A DNA stretch of 64,000 bases, from assembly GCA_036924855.1 (NCBI GenBank), contig JBAGRP010000001.1, forward strand, positions 3,472,001 through 3,536,000, given 5' to 3'. Made by a program: the position numbers and the translations under genes. Each line of letters begins with the position of its first letter. Position 1 is the stretch's first letter. The notes under the pieces were generated by a model. That model was not told the DNA's origin. It ran no database searches and saw only the letters and a list, made by a program, of their open reading frames with translations. This stretch comes from Nitrobacteraceae bacterium AZCC 2146. GTDB lineage: Bacteria; Pseudomonadota; Alphaproteobacteria; Rhizobiales; Xanthobacteraceae. Positions 10,006-18,995 of the stretch are shown in pieces.

Positions 10006-11289
10006 TCAATCTTTTCCGGTTGAGGGAAGCATCTCCAAATGGGCGGCGACCTGCGTTCCCGGGCGCAGCCTCATCAGGCCGTTGACGACGACACGGTCCG
10101 TCGGCAACAGCCCGCGGGTTATAACGCGCATGCCCGGATCATCGAGCGCGCCTATCTCGACCTGTTTCGGGACGACTTTTCCATCTTCCTCCACCACCAT
10201 GACTGACCTCGTCGACTGGTCGGCTAAGAGAGCCGCGTCGGGAATGAGAAGTTCGAGTCGCGGCGGCGAAACCGGTACTCGCACGCGCGCGAACTGTCCC
10301 GGCGCGATAATCATCTCAGGGTTCGATAAAGTTGCGCGCACGTGCATCGTCCCACTGCCGCGATCGACCTGGTTGTCGAGATAGTCCAAAGTGCCCGTCC
10401 GGCTCAGAGGCTTCTCGCCGTCCAGGCTGACTTGGACAGTCGTTTTCATTGCAGCGGGTTGGGCGGCGATCGAGTGTTTATAGGCGACGTAGTCGGCCTC
10501 GCTCATGTCGAAGTCGAGATAGATGGGATCAAGTGAGATGACCGAGGTCAGGTCCGTGGCCCCCGTGGAATCCGCTCCGCCGCCGACCAAGCTGCCGACG
10601 GAAACGCGGCGTTTACTCGTTCGGCCGCTGAATGGCGCAACGATGCGGGTGAATTCCAGGTTTAACTGCGCCGCTCGGATCGCGGCGTCCGCCGTCAGCA
10701 CGGCAGCGGCCGCTGTGCGTTGGATTTGAGCGCGCTGGTCCAGTAGGTCGTCTGTTGCGAACTGCTCCTTGTTTAATCGGGCGGTACGAGAGACCTGCTT
10801 TTCTGCTAGATCGAGGCCGGCCGCGGCGGTTTCGCGTTGCGCAGTGGCCTGCTGCAACTGAATCTGGTAGGGGCGAGGGTCGATTACAAAGAGCAAATCA
10901 CCCTTTTTAACGAGCTGTCCGTCCTGAAAGTGTATTTCTGTCAAGTAACCATTGACCTGGGCTCGTAATCCGACCTGGTTCACTGCGGAGAACTGCCCAG
11001 TGAATTCAGCTCGCTTCGTGACCTCCTTTCGAAGTGGGAGAGCTACCGTTACCACAGGGGCTGGAATAGCGGCTGCGGCCCGATTCGGCGTTTTCATCAT
11101 GCCGTACGCCAACACGCCGGCGGCTGCGGCTACCAGTCCGGCGACTGCAGCACTTACCCGGTATCCATTGCGCCTTGCAACGCCAGCCGACTGCACGGTT
11201 TCCGGCCCATAGGCCGGTCCAGTTGCGCCAAATCGGTCTACCTCAGGGCGGCCCTCGTGAGGTGATGCAAAACGTTGGGTCTCAAGCAT
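10006..11289 (-). CDS. RND efflux periplasmic adaptor (membrane fusion protein)
   Basis: This is the adaptor that links an RND pump to an outer-membrane channel. A single anchor helix lies near residues 47-65 (AAVAGLVAAAAGVLAYGMM), with no lipobox cysteine. It is followed by the lipoyl/barrel-sandwich halves (QVNGYLTEIHFQDGQLVKKG and IVAPFSGRTSKRRVSVGSLV) around an alpha-hairpin, then the beta-barrel and membrane-proximal domains. The ATG at 11289 (MLETQRF) is chosen because a GAGG motif lies upstream of it. It resembles MexE/AcrA proteins. The pump gene follows after 10 bases, so the two form one operon. Confidence 0.9.
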   Translation of the reverse strand: MLETQRFASPHEGRPEVDRFGATGPAYGPETVQSAGVARRNGYRVSAAVAGLVAAAAGVLAYGMMKTPNRAAAAIPAPVVTVALPLRKEVTKRAEFTGQFSAVNQVGLRAQVNGYLTEIHFQDGQLVKKGDLLFVIDPRPYQIQLQQATAQRETAAAGLDLAEKQVSRTARLNKEQFATDDLLDQRAQIQRTAAAAVLTADAAIRAAQLNLEFTRIVAPFSGRTSKRRVSVGSLVGGGADSTGATDLTSVISLDPIYLDFDMSEADYVAYKHSIAAQPAAMKTTVQVSLDGEKPLSRTGTLDYLDNQVDRGSGTMHVRATLSNPEMIIAPGQFARVRVPVSPPRLELLIPDAALLADQSTRSVMVVEEDGKVVPKQVEIGALDDPGMRVITRGLLPTDRVVVNGLMRLRPGTQVAAHLEMLPSTGKD

Positions 11290-11381
11290 GGGAGATTCCT
11301 CTCGGCTCCGCACTAGTTATGGTACTCGAAATTTCGTAAAACCCCGTGAGGCGTCGCTTCAGCTATTCCAAAAGGTCCTGA

Positions 11382-12275
11382 ATGACTTCGATTCTCGAGA
11401 AAACGACGGGTCTTATTGCGTTTGTGCGCACAGTGGACGCAGGCTCTTTCAGCGCTGCCAGCAGACTTATCGGGTCAAGCCAATCAGCAGTCTCCAAAAG
11501 CGTCGCGCGGCTGGAGCGTCGGTTGGGCGCGCGTCTTATCCAGCGGTCGACGCGTACATTGAGTCTTACTGCGGAGGGACAGGCTTATTACGAGCGCGTG
11601 GCACCGCTCCTTCGTGCCCTCGACGACGCGGAAGACGTCGTGCAGATGGCTTCGGCCGCGAAGGGACTTCTCCGCGTGTCCGCGCCGCAGGAGCTTGGGC
11701 GGAGGCTTATTGCGGCATGGGCGCCGGAGTTCCTCGCTCGACATCCCGGCGTGAAGCTCGAACTGAACATCACTGACCGAAGCGTCGATATCATACGAGA
11801 GGGCTTTGACCTCGCGGTGCGGATGGGCACTTTACCAGATACTTTGCTTATCAGCCGAAAGTTAGCGGATTTTCGTTGGATCTTGGTGGCATCGCCCTCC
11901 TACCTTGCTCGACGCGGTCGGCCGGAGACGATCGCGGATCTGGGCTCCCATTCATGTTTGCGGTACGTAACTTCTGGGCGACCTTGGCCGTTCGAGTTTG
12001 CTAACGGCGAGAGTATCGTTCCAGACGGCCAGTTCGATACGGACGATAGCGGTTCGATCTGCGAAGCTGCCCTCCACTCGGCCGGGATCGCGTACCAGCT
12101 TCGAATGACGGTTACGGATTTCTTGAATGACGGGCGGTTGGTGGAAGTGCTTCCTGATCTCGCGATGCCGGTTCTGCCTGCTTATGTCTTGCATGCCTTC
12201 GGCCGCCAGATGCCCATTCGTGCACGGCTATTCATCGATTTTCTGATCGAAAAGCTCAGCGGACTTGACGTCTGA
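11382..12275 (+). CDS. LysR-family regulator, divergent from the RND operon
   Basis: This 297-residue LysR protein has an N-terminal HTH (GSFSAASRLIGSSQSAVSKS, then VARLERRLGARLIQRSTRT) and a CrgA-type effector domain (LRVSAPQELGRRLIAAWAPE; DLAVRMGTLPDTLL). AAGGTCCTGA precedes the ATG. It reads away from the efflux operon across a gap of 92 bases, so it most likely controls that operon and itself. The inducer is unknown. The CrgA group often responds to quinones or phenolics, but nothing here specifies that. Confidence 0.87.
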   Translation: MTSILEKTTGLIAFVRTVDAGSFSAASRLIGSSQSAVSKSVARLERRLGARLIQRSTRTLSLTAEGQAYYERVAPLLRALDDAEDVVQMASAAKGLLRVSAPQELGRRLIAAWAPEFLARHPGVKLELNITDRSVDIIREGFDLAVRMGTLPDTLLISRKLADFRWILVASPSYLARRGRPETIADLGSHSCLRYVTSGRPWPFEFANGESIVPDGQFDTDDSGSICEAALHSAGIAYQLRMTVTDFLNDGRLVEVLPDLAMPVLPAYVLHAFGRQMPIRARLFIDFLIEKLSGLDV

Positions 12276-12775
12276 AATCCCAATGCGGGGTGCTCCGCGC
12301 CTACATCCGACCGATCGCAAATTCGAGGCAAAAATTTCCCGGCGCGGTGTGTTGGATATAGTTCGGAATCAACTTCCCTGCGACGGGTGATCGAGAGCAA
12401 TTCGAGCGGCTGTCGAGCCCTCGCTCACGCTTAGGTGACGACTGTGCCTCTGGTAGAGCTTGATCCTTAGATCGAGCCCGTCGATGTCCGAACCAGGAAT
12501 GGCGAACGGACGACCTCAACATCGAACTCGCCTTCAATTTGAACCAAACTCGCGGCCCTTCGATACTCGCGAAGGTGCGCTGTTAGTAAATCACGCGGCT
12601 CGTCTCGAAGTAACGACGCGTTAGCGGGACCGATGCTCGCCCCCGCCACCGCCATATTGAGACGGGCACCGGCGATGAAAGGCGATGAGAACCTCTGTGG
12701 ATTCGCTGCAGCGCCCCAGGACAGCGGGCGTTAGATTCAATCCGCTCGCCCCCACGATTTCCGCTGTCGCACTTC
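12276..12775. other. Intergenic stretch of 500 bases
   Basis: No gene, RNA or repeat is supported. Short minus-strand frames in 12460-12660 read plausibly for up to 60 residues but match nothing known to me and have no ribosome-binding site. Confidence 0.4.
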
Positions 12776-13375
12776 TCAAAACACGCGATAGACCTGCCCC
12801 GTCTGCGCTCCTTCGATACTTCGGGTATGGGCCACAGCGACGCGGCGTGCACTGACGGGCTCAAATCCATTGAAGAGCGGGGCGTACTTTTCTTTTGTTT
12901 CTGCTACAATTCGAGCGCTTACGACGTTAGTGCGGATGCCTCTCGGCGTATCGACGGAGGCCCCAAGCGCGAAACCTTCCAACCCAGCGTTGACTAGAGC
13001 GGCGGTTGAGCCGCCCACGACGGGTTGCTCGCCAATGATGCCACAGACCAGCGTGATTGAGCCGCCATCCGAAAGATGTCTTGCACCGCAGCGAGCCAAA
13101 TTCACTTGGCCCAGCAGCTTTTGCGTTGTGCTTAAGGCTAACTGCACCGTCGTCATATCGATCAAAGGACCGAAATGCAATTCGCCTGCGGCCGACGCGA
13201 CTGCATCGAGCTTGCCAACCTTTGCAAACGTTTCGGCAATGCTTGCTTCCTCGGTCACGTCGATACGCGCGTCACCGCTGTTACGGCCGGCTCTGATAAT
13301 ATCATGCCGCGCACCCAATTCCGCGTTGACAGCACTGCCGATGGCGCCCGAAGCGCCGACAAGAAGAATTCGCAT
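12776..13375 (-). CDS. Short atypical SDR-family protein
   Basis: This is a Rossmann-fold protein of 199 residues starting MRILLVGASGAIG, which supplies the glycine-rich nucleotide-binding loop, followed by a basic residue at the end of strand 2 (AGRNSGD) that suggests NADP. The usual catalytic Tyr-xxx-Lys is absent: the equivalent region reads GGSTAALVNAGLEGFA. This matches a known group of about 200-residue SDR-like proteins whose active site is altered. The start at 13375 is used because upstream codons are not conserved-looking. The substrate cannot be told. It may act as an NADP-binding reductase of unusual mechanism or as a sensor. Confidence 0.75.
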   Translation of the reverse strand: MRILLVGASGAIGSAVNAELGARHDIIRAGRNSGDARIDVTEEASIAETFAKVGKLDAVASAAGELHFGPLIDMTTVQLALSTTQKLLGQVNLARCGARHLSDGGSITLVCGIIGEQPVVGGSTAALVNAGLEGFALGASVDTPRGIRTNVVSARIVAETKEKYAPLFNGFEPVSARRVAVAHTRSIEGAQTGQVYRVF

Positions 13376-13504
13376 AATATGCCTCATTTGTTGATGGTTG
13401 CCCGCTGCCGGATCAACGGACACAAAGATAAGTTGCTAGGATGAACCGGCGCGACATCTATAAGCCGTAGGCTTCGATCATTGAATGATCAGAGTGCGGT
13501 TTCG

Positions 13505-13524
13505 GCGGATCGACTTCGATCCGC
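13505..13524. repeat. Short hairpin between SDR and MFS genes
   Basis: An 8-base inverted repeat, GCGGATCG/CGATCCGC, encloses a 4-base loop. It lies upstream of the SDR gene and downstream of the MFS gene (both minus strand), so it may belong to the MFS 3' end or to the SDR control region. Confidence 0.35.
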
Positions 13525-13566
13525 TGATCACAAACAGGGCCACTGTTTGTTTATCTTTTCCGCTCG

Positions 13567-13594
13567 CGGCGAACTCCGAAGATGGAGTTCGCCG
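13567..13594 (-). terminator. Probable terminator hairpin of the MFS gene
   Basis: A perfect 11-base stem, CGGCGAACTCC/GGAGTTCGCCG, with a six-base loop lies ten bases beyond the MFS stop codon. There is no clear T-run after it, so factor-independent termination is uncertain, though the stem is strong. Confidence 0.5.
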
Positions 13595-13604
13595 TGGCAT
13601 GATT

Positions 13605-14816
13605 TCAGGTAACCGAGGTGGCACGCCGATTCGAACCCCACTCCAGCGCTACGATTAGCACGAGACCGAGCGCCGAAGCGCCTATGGCAGCGTAGGGAAT
13701 GAAAACGGCGCCGAGATTTGGCGAGTCAATCACCAGCCCGCCGAGCACGCCCCCGATACTATTCGCAAGGTTGAAGGCAGAAATATTCGCGGTCGCGCAA
13801 AGCTCCGGCGCTTTGGCACCGTATTTCATGACGCGCATCTGCATCGGCGATACGTTCGCGAAAGATGCTATCCCGAAGATAAACGCAGCGGCGGTGAACG
13901 CCCAAATCGAGTGAGCCGCGACGCCGACCAGTGCGAGCGCACCGATCATCGCCAGTGGCCAGATCATCAGCGTCGCGGACAGATTGCGGTCCGCCCACTG
14001 GCCGCCTATGCGGTTCCCGACGAGCATGCCCGCGCCGACGATGACCAATACGATGGTTGTCCCCTCGCGAGTGTATCCGGCGACATACTCCGCGATCGGA
14101 GAGATATAGCCATAGAAGGTCATGAAGCCGGTCCAGGCCACGACCGTGAAGGCAAGGCTCGCGAGCAGTTGTGGGCTGCGGAACGCCGACAACTGATCGC
14201 TAACGGTTAGCTGGCGTTCGTCTGCGGGCATCGGACGAAGGAGCAGTTGCAGGCCGACCATGGCCGCGACGCCGAGACCAGCAACAACGTAGAGCGTCGA
14301 TGCCCACCCGAACTGCGCACCGATCCAGGTGCCGGCAGGAACGCCCAGCACGCTGGCAAGGGTCAGGCCCGCAAACATCTGGCCAACCGCCCGCCCGGCC
14401 TGATCTCGGCTGACGAGTTGGGTCGCAACCACCGCTCCGATACCGTAGAATGGACCTTGGCAGAGACCAGTAAAAATCCGAGCGATCAACAACACAGTGA
14501 AGTTCGTATTCATCGCGGCGACGAGGTTACTTACGGTAAACAGCAGCATGATCCACAGCAGCACCTTCTTCTTCTCGAACCGCGACAGGAAGATGGTGAA
14601 CGGAGGTCCTCCAAGCACGACGGCCATCGCAAAGGCGGTGATCAGGTATCCGGCCTGCCCTTCAGTGATGTGCAGACTGGCGGACATTTGGGTGAGCAAG
14701 CCGGCGATGACAAATTCGGCCGTGCCGATAGCGAAAGCGCATAGCGTCAGAAGACGGACCTCCGGCGGCATTCCTTGGTTCTCAGCAAGCGACCCTGACG
14801 TCTGAGAGACACTCAT
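13605..14816 (-). CDS. MFS exporter, DHA1 (AraJ/YdhP-like) family
   Basis: This 403-residue protein has twelve predicted membrane helices. It starts with the family signature for arabinose/sugar-efflux type DHA1 transporters (RLLTLCAFAIGTAEFVIAGL) and has a proline- and glycine-rich helix 5 (GLTLASVLGVPAGTWIGAQF). These carriers export drugs, sugars or amino-acid derivatives by proton antiport. AAGGAGCTACGA immediately precedes the ATG, so the start is secure. It is a single-gene unit with a hairpin after the stop. The cargo cannot be inferred. Confidence 0.87.
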   Translation of the reverse strand: MSVSQTSGSLAENQGMPPEVRLLTLCAFAIGTAEFVIAGLLTQMSASLHITEGQAGYLITAFAMAVVLGGPPFTIFLSRFEKKKVLLWIMLLFTVSNLVAAMNTNFTVLLIARIFTGLCQGPFYGIGAVVATQLVSRDQAGRAVGQMFAGLTLASVLGVPAGTWIGAQFGWASTLYVVAGLGVAAMVGLQLLLRPMPADERQLTVSDQLSAFRSPQLLASLAFTVVAWTGFMTFYGYISPIAEYVAGYTREGTTIVLVIVGAGMLVGNRIGGQWADRNLSATLMIWPLAMIGALALVGVAAHSIWAFTAAAFIFGIASFANVSPMQMRVMKYGAKAPELCATANISAFNLANSIGGVLGGLVIDSPNLGAVFIPYAAIGASALGLVLIVALEWGSNRRATSVT

Positions 14817-15100
14817 TCGTAGCTCCTTTTCGGTCGCGGTCTTTACATTCGAATACTGCGCGACGTTGCTAATCCGGACGCTGCCAGCGGAGATTCACTG
14901 CGCGTTGCGGTTTGTTCTTCGCATCGATCCGCGAGCCCCAGTAGTTTGGCACCGGGCGCAACTTCTATTCCTCAATGTCGTAGATCATTGTTCACGGGCG
15001 CGGAGGCGCGCTGCGTGATGTTCACAAAAAATGGCTCCGCACAACGCGCGGGGCCCAGTCGGGGAGAGCCAGTGCTACAACTTTTGAACCACTGGGATTG

Positions 15101-15850
15101 CTAGATCGTTCGGCCGCCGTCCACCGACAAGATCACACCGGTGATGAAGATCGATTCTCCGCCACCAAGATAGACACAAGCATTGGCGATATCGGCCGGT
15201 GTGGCGAGCCGGCCAAGCGAAATCGTCGCCACGAACCTGGCGCGATTCTCCGGCGTATCTTTGACACCCATGAAAGCTTCAAGCAGCGCTGTGTCGCCTA
15301 TCACAGGCGCGACGCAATTGACGCGAATTCTATCCGGTGCTAGTTCGACCGCCATCGATTTCGACATCAGGTTCACCGCGCCTTTGGAGCCATTGTACCA
15401 GGTCAGGCCAGGCCGCGGGCGAACGCCGGCGGTCGAGCCTATGTTGATAATATTGCCGCCGCCCTGCTTGCGCATCACGGGGATTACGGCATTGGTCATC
15501 AGGAAGATCGATTTGACGTTGATGGCAAAGACGCGATCGAATTCCTCTTCGGTCACTTCCATCATCGGCTTGTTGCGGAAGGTCCAACCGGCGTTGTTGA
15601 CAACGATGTCGATGCTGCCAAATTCGTCGACGGCGCGCCTGACGGCCGTCTCAATCGAAGCCTGTCTGGTGACGTCACCCCCCACCGCAACCGTACCACC
15701 GCCGGCCTCTGTCGCCACTGCCTTGGCACCAGCTACGTTGAGATCGAGGATGACCACCTTGGCGCCTTCGCGGACATAGCTTCGGACAATCTCCGCGCCG
15801 AAGCCGGAGGCTCCGCCGGTCACAAGCGCCGTTTTTCCCTTTGAACGCAT
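15101..15850 (-). CDS. Classical SDR oxidoreductase
   Basis: This NAD(P)-dependent short-chain dehydrogenase of 249 residues carries the full classical motif set: TGGASGFG cofactor loop, NNAG, catalytic Ser in NIGSTAG, and YNGSK with the catalytic Tyr and Lys. A C-terminal VDGG segment is also present. An Asp at the end of strand 2 (VILDLN) points to NAD rather than NADP. The 3-oxoacyl-ACP reductase/FabG-like and alcohol-dehydrogenase subgroups are hard to separate by eye. Immediately upstream lie the tail of an aldehyde dehydrogenase and part of a TRAP-binding protein, so it probably once belonged to a catabolic operon. Confidence 0.88.
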   Translation of the reverse strand: MRSKGKTALVTGGASGFGAEIVRSYVREGAKVVILDLNVAGAKAVATEAGGGTVAVGGDVTRQASIETAVRRAVDEFGSIDIVVNNAGWTFRNKPMMEVTEEEFDRVFAINVKSIFLMTNAVIPVMRKQGGGNIINIGSTAGVRPRPGLTWYNGSKGAVNLMSKSMAVELAPDRIRVNCVAPVIGDTALLEAFMGVKDTPENRARFVATISLGRLATPADIANACVYLGGGESIFITGVILSVDGGRTI

Positions 15851-15862
15851 CCTTTAATTTCC

Positions 15863-15928
15863 TCAGTTGTGTTTGATGACGACCGTTTTCAGCGCCGTCA
15901 TCTCGTCCGAGCGCAATTCGCGCCGACC
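15863..15928 (-). pseudogene. Aldehyde dehydrogenase C-terminal remnant
   Basis: The last 20 or so codons before the SDR gene read GRRELRSDEMTALKTVVIKH and end in a stop 12 bases before the SDR ATG. This matches the final strand of aldehyde dehydrogenases, for example the ALDH at 33271-34734 in this window, which ends YEMSALKTIVVRHG. Nothing more of the gene remains upstream, where a TGA closes the frame. The match is short, so this is a moderate-confidence remnant. Confidence 0.45.
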
Positions 15929-15968
15929 TAACGCCACAGATCATCGCCGCACAATTTGTGGAACTGCT

Positions 15969-16388
15969 GACTGTCCGAATTACATCGTCGATCAATTGTT
16001 TCCCGACTCGCTTGCCCATTTCCTCGTAGATTGGCGCTACGGACCTGCGCATCTCAGCCAGTTCCTCAGCAGTCGCGGAAAGAACGACAGTCTTTCCGGA
16101 CCGCACGATGTCCGCCTTGGCGTCATCATTTTCTTTAGCCGCAATACCATTTGTGTAAGCGGCGGCTTCCTTAATCGCCCTTTCAAGGTCGGCGCGCACT
16201 GGCGTGGGCAATCCTTCCCAGAATTGCTTGTCCACCACGACAACGTATCCAGTGTAACCGTGATTGTTCTCCGTTATGAATCTTTGTACCTCATGCAATT
16301 TTTGCGTACGTATGTTCGCCCAAGTGTTCTCCTGGCCATCCACAACGCCGGCTTGCAACGCTTGATAAACCTCGGCAAATCCCATCAT
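15969..16388 (-). pseudogene. TRAP transporter substrate-binding protein (DctP family), truncated
   Basis: About 140 residues of the C-terminal half of a DctP-type binding protein are readable: GFAEVYQALQAGVVDGQEN, then the HGYTGYVVVVDKQFWEGLP segment and the terminal helices (KRVGKQLIDDVIRT). In DctP proteins these shape the sugar-acid or dicarboxylate site. The N-terminal half and signal peptide are missing, cut off just where the next gene (plus strand, 16422) begins. The C-terminus runs on without its own stop. No DctQ/DctM genes are present, so this is a relic. Confidence 0.75.
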
Positions 16389-16421
16389 ACTCGGCGGAGA
16401 TCAAAACTGTCAGGAGAAGAG

Positions 16422-17270
16422 ATGACCAAACAAACGATCGGCGTCATCGGGTCCGGGCTCATGGGATCGGGCATCACCCAGGCCTGCGCCGTAGCAGGCA
16501 TCAGCGTCATCGTGCGCGACATAGACGAAGGCGCGCTGAAACGCGGGATGGATACGATCTCCTCGAGCCTTGCCAGGTTGGTGAGTAAGGAGAAGATGAC
16601 GGAAGAGGCAAAGACGGTCGCGCTAAGCTTAATCAAGACGACCACCGACCTTCGTGACTTTTCGGAAGCCGATTTCATCATCGAAGCTGCGACGGAAAAC
16701 TTGGCGCTAAAGCAAAAGATCTTGGAGGAGGTTGAAACGATCGCGGCTCCGTCCTGCATAATCGCGACCAACACATCGTCGGTCTCGATCACCAAGCTTG
16801 CCGCAACGTTGGCCAACCCAGGACGCTTCGTCGGCATGCACTTCTTCAACCCGGTCCCTGTAATGGCCCTAGTCGAGATCATCCGGGCTATCCAGACGAC
16901 CGATGCAACGTTCGCCGCGACGGAGGACCTCGCGCGCCGGGTCGGCAAGACGCCGATCGGAGTGAAGAACGCTCCCGGTTTCGTGGTCAACCGTATCCTG
17001 TGCCCGATGATCAACGAGGCGATCTTCGTGCTGCAGGAGGGCTTGGCGGCGCCAGAAGAGATCGACGCCGGGATGAAGCTCGGCGCCAACCACCCGATCG
17101 GTCCGCTGGCGCTGGCCGACTTGGTCGGATTGGACACCCTCCTGGCGGTGATGAACGTGTTCTATGCCGATTTCAAGGATCCCAAGTATCGCCCCGCCCC
17201 TCTGCTGCAAGAGATGGTCGACGCCGGTTATTTCGGGCGGAAGTCCGGTCGTGGATTTTACAGCTACTGA
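16422..17270 (+). CDS. 3-hydroxybutyryl-CoA (3-hydroxyacyl-CoA) dehydrogenase
   Basis: This 282-residue NAD-dependent dehydrogenase oxidises (or reduces) the 3-hydroxy group of short-chain acyl-CoA. The N-terminal Rossmann domain (GVIGSGLMGSGITQACAVAG) is followed by the catalytic Ser/His/Asn elements: NTSSVSIT, GMHFFNPVPVM and KNAPGFVVNRI. The C-terminal dimerisation domain ends RKSGRGFYSY, as in PaaH/HbdA proteins. CAGGAG lies seven bases before the ATG at 16422, and a longer upstream frame runs through the TRAP relic and is rejected. It stands alone, and the operon to which it belonged may be gone. A hairpin follows the stop. Confidence 0.92.
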   Translation: MTKQTIGVIGSGLMGSGITQACAVAGISVIVRDIDEGALKRGMDTISSSLARLVSKEKMTEEAKTVALSLIKTTTDLRDFSEADFIIEAATENLALKQKILEEVETIAAPSCIIATNTSSVSITKLAATLANPGRFVGMHFFNPVPVMALVEIIRAIQTTDATFAATEDLARRVGKTPIGVKNAPGFVVNRILCPMINEAIFVLQEGLAAPEEIDAGMKLGANHPIGPLALADLVGLDTLLAVMNVFYADFKDPKYRPAPLLQEMVDAGYFGRKSGRGFYSY

Positions 17271-17777
17271 ATCGCGTCTCTTATATCCCGCTCTGCCAAC
17301 GCTTCCCGCTTCTCTCGAGAGGTACGGCCGCAGAGCGCGGCCGTAGACGTGATGCCACGTTAGGACCGCGCTTACATGCTTTACGGGCTTCCTGCCCGAA
17401 TAACGGCGACGGGCGTGCCGGTCACGACCTTCGTCTGCTTGATGGTCAACGTCACACGCGGACAACGGAGGCGACGTGCATTAGTGATTTCAACCCCGCG
17501 CCGGAAGCGACCATCGAAATGGGCCAGGGCGGGTGGAGCTGCGCGATCCCGAGCAGCGGGCGGGTGATTTGGCATGGTTTCCATTACTCCGACGGCGATG
17601 TACTCAAAGTCATCGGAAGAGCCATACATCGCGCGCGATCAGCGGACAGGGAGTCGACGGCTGATCGCAAATCCATTACGCGGGTTGCGCGGGCGGCGAG
17701 TAAACCTTATCATGTCGGATGTAATGATTGCGGCGCACCTTTCCTATCGGTGCCACGTGGACACAAGGACCGCGACA
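17271..17777. other. Intergenic region between hydroxyacyl-CoA dehydrogenase and TetR
   Basis: It holds the hairpin at 17323-17345 and otherwise no supported gene. A longer in-frame extension of the TetR gene reaches back to 17574 but has no homology-like content. Confidence 0.4.
17323..17345 (+). terminator. Hairpin after hydroxyacyl-CoA dehydrogenase gene
   Basis: A perfect 9-base stem, TACGGCCGC/GCGGCCGTA, with a five-base loop lies about 50 bases past the stop. There is no T-tract, so it is a possible but not certain terminator. Confidence 0.35.
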
Positions 17778-18347
17778 GTGAAAGTCACGAAGGAAAAGTC
17801 TGCTGAGCACCATGAGGCGATGATCGCCGCAGGGTCGCGACTTTTTCGGGAGCGGGGCTTCGACGGAGTTGGCGTGGTCGAGATCATGAGCTTGGCCGGC
17901 CTGACCCACGGAGCTTTCTACGGGCACTTTGCGTCCAAGGACGCGCTTTGCGCGGAAGCCTGCAGGCGCGCCTTTGACGAACGGCTCGAAGCGTGGGGCG
18001 ACGACATTTCGCTGAGCGAGTATATCGATAGGTATGTCTCGGCGGCCCACCGCGACAAGGCGGGTGCGGGTTGCCCGATAGTTTCTCTGGCCCCGCAGAT
18101 CGGTCATCAGGACAAATCCGTTCAGAAGCAGTTCGCGAAGGGCGTGTCGCATTTCATAGGTCTGATCGCGAAGCGCCTGCCCGCTGAAAAATTCAAGACG
18201 GGTCAGGGGAGGAATACAGCCGCCGCTATCCTGTCAGCTATGGTCGGGAGCGTCGCTTTGGCGCGATCGACGGCGAGCGACAGGCAACTTTCGGCGGAAA
18301 TCCTATCCGGCTCTAGGGCCGCAATAGCCGCTAAGTTCGGGGTATAG
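17778..18347 (+). CDS. TetR/AcrR-family transcriptional regulator
   Basis: This one-domain repressor of 189 residues has an N-terminal HTH (GVGVVEIMSLAGLTHGAFYG, then HFASKDALCAEAC) and a TetR_C helical ligand domain. The pattern is that of the LTHGAFYxHF subgroup. I chose the GTG at 17778 because AAGGA lies eight bases upstream and residue 1 then sits about 18 residues before the HTH. An ATG at 17712 is an alternative. A second TetR gene of the same subgroup follows 48 bases downstream. The ligand and target genes are unknown. Confidence 0.82.
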   Translation: MKVTKEKSAEHHEAMIAAGSRLFRERGFDGVGVVEIMSLAGLTHGAFYGHFASKDALCAEACRRAFDERLEAWGDDISLSEYIDRYVSAAHRDKAGAGCPIVSLAPQIGHQDKSVQKQFAKGVSHFIGLIAKRLPAEKFKTGQGRNTAAAILSAMVGSVALARSTASDRQLSAEILSGSRAAIAAKFGV

Positions 18348-18395
18348 GCTCACCGCAGGGCCGCGCGTATTCCCTTAGGCGGTCCGGGACAGGAC

Positions 18396-18995
18396 ATGCG
18401 TTACGACGACGATCACAAGGTTAGGGTTCGCAAGCGGCTGCTCGCCGAGGCGACATCCGCATTTTGGAGCCTCGGCCCGCAGCGTGTGGCCGTGGCGACT
18501 CTGATGGCTAGACTTGGGCTGACGCACGGCGGATTTTACGCGCACTTCAGTTCGAAGGATGAACTCGTCGCGCAGTCGATCACCCGGATGTTCGACCAGA
18601 GTCGTGCGCGGCTTGCATCAAGATCCAGGGGGCGGGCACCGGCGGCGGCGTTGGCCGCCTACATCGACTTCTATCTTTCGGAGGGGCACAGCGACGCGCC
18701 TGGTCGAGGTTGTGCGCTGCCCGCCGCCGCCACCGACGTGTCCAGGATGGGGAGGCACGAACGCGTCCTGTTCGCGCAAGGCACCGAGAAACTCTGCGGC
18801 GCAGTCGCTGAGCTTTTTCGGAAACTAGGGAAGAACGAAGAGGAGGCGGCGTCCCTCGCTTTCTCGCTGCTTTCGGAGATTTCGGGTGTGATTTCGATCG
18901 CAAGAGCGACCGGACCATCCGAACAGTCGAAGCGGATGCTGGCTGGTGCCCGCAAAAGCATAAAGAACCGCTTCGAACTGCCGGGTACGGACTAG
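18396..18995 (+). CDS. TetR/AcrR-family transcriptional regulator (second of a tandem pair)
   Basis: This 199-residue TetR protein has the HTH RVAVATLMARLGLTHGGFYA, then HFSSKDELVAQSI, and a helical C-terminal domain containing GRGCALPAAA, the conserved Gly-Cys turn of this subgroup. It closely resembles the preceding TetR gene in layout (the GxGCP turn occurs there too), so the two are probably ancient duplicates. ACAGGAC directly precedes the ATG. No divergent target gene is visible. The pair stands between a dehydrogenase and decayed DNA. Confidence 0.82.
   Translation: MRYDDDHKVRVRKRLLAEATSAFWSLGPQRVAVATLMARLGLTHGGFYAHFSSKDELVAQSITRMFDQSRARLASRSRGRAPAAALAAYIDFYLSEGHSDAPGRGCALPAAATDVSRMGRHERVLFAQGTEKLCGAVAELFRKLGKNEEEAASLAFSLLSEISGVISIARATGPSEQSKRMLAGARKSIKNRFELPGTD

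Noticed and set aside
15675..15968. Continuation of the TRAP-binding-protein frame into the SDR gene
   Set aside because: Beyond the DctP homology the residues are random-looking and lie opposite in register to the SDR and the ALDH tail, so the frame is a read-through of a broken gene.
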